Source: Ruminococcus sp. UBA7013 | GTDB taxonomy: Bacteria; Bacillota; Clostridia; Oscillospirales; Ruminococcaceae | Assembly: GCA_002449585.1 (NCBI GenBank) | Contig: DJXD01000012.1 | Span: 1-5,213, forward strand | DNA: 5,213 nucleotides | Reading direction: 5' to 3' | Made by a program: the position numbers and the translations under genes | The notes under the pieces: model-generated | Told to the model about the DNA's origin: nothing | Database searches by the model: none | The model's input: only the letters and a program-made list of their open reading frames with translations | Shown: one piece after another, positions 5,185 to 5,213 of the stretch | Layout: each line of letters starts with the position of its first letter | Numbering within the stretch: position 1 is the first letter of the stretch

Positions 5185-5213
5185 GTCACTAAGGATTCTG
5201 AAATATATAATTT

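Larger units (their letters stand above)
1420..5190. mobile_element. Putative compact integrated element (integrase, small transcript, XRE regulator, ATPase-nuclease)
   Basis: A complete tyrosine recombinase faces the chromosomal-looking polysaccharide genes on the left. A phage-type XRE repressor and an AAA-like/PD-(D/E)XK gene diverge from it, the usual layout of small integrative elements and prophage remnants. No conjugation, replication or phage structural genes are visible, so the element is either a minimal island, a decayed remnant, or one end of a larger element continuing to the right. Both boundaries are approximate: the left lies somewhere in 1391-1508, and the right is unknown and may lie outside the window. 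Confidence 0.5.

Noticed and set aside
1391..5213. Search for direct attachment-site repeats between the integrase side and the right end.
   Set aside because: The longest direct matches seen by eye were about 8 bp (such as TGAAAATT), too short and AT-rich to call an attachment site.

Overview
The window looks like an accessory region of a low-GC Firmicute, most likely a gut Clostridia of the Ruminococcus/Lachnospiraceae type. The basis is the AT-rich intergenic DNA, strong AGGAGG-type ribosome binding sites, near-perfect TTGACA/TATAAT promoters, and the protein families present. The species cannot be named from sequence alone.

Left part (1-1414, minus strand): the end of a surface-polysaccharide or nucleotide-sugar locus. 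It holds a DegT/DnrJ/EryC1/StrS aminotransferase that runs off the left edge, preceded by a 93-codon frame of unknown identity. That frame looks like the 3' remnant of a gene cut off from its upstream part.

Middle (1509-3034): a complete tyrosine recombinase (minus strand) with all catalytic residues. Upstream of it lies about 450 bp of AT-rich DNA with no long gene. This stretch is not empty. It has a rightward TTGACA-17-TAAAAT extended -10 promoter overlapped by a 23-bp palindrome, and a strong rho-independent terminator about 150 nt downstream. Together these mark a short transcript (small RNA or tiny peptide mRNA). A second inverted repeat and the regulator's promoter follow.

Right part (3035-5076, plus strand): a 76-residue XRE/Cro-type repressor, then a 560-residue AAA-ATPase-like protein with a C-terminal PD-(D/E)XK nuclease domain. 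The 128-bp gap between them carries a 26-bp imperfect direct repeat offset by 52 bp, a weak terminator, a 23-bp palindrome touching the -35 box, and a consensus promoter. The nuclease gene is followed by 10-bp-phased CTGTA-type motifs and a strong terminator.

Interpretation (inference): integrase, small transcript, repressor and ATPase-nuclease form a compact integrated element of about 3.7 kb or more, inserted beside or into a polysaccharide operon. The repressor probably controls the small-RNA and nuclease promoters through the repeats. The nuclease may be defence-type cargo. No convincing direct-repeat attachment site was found, so the element's limits are not fixed.
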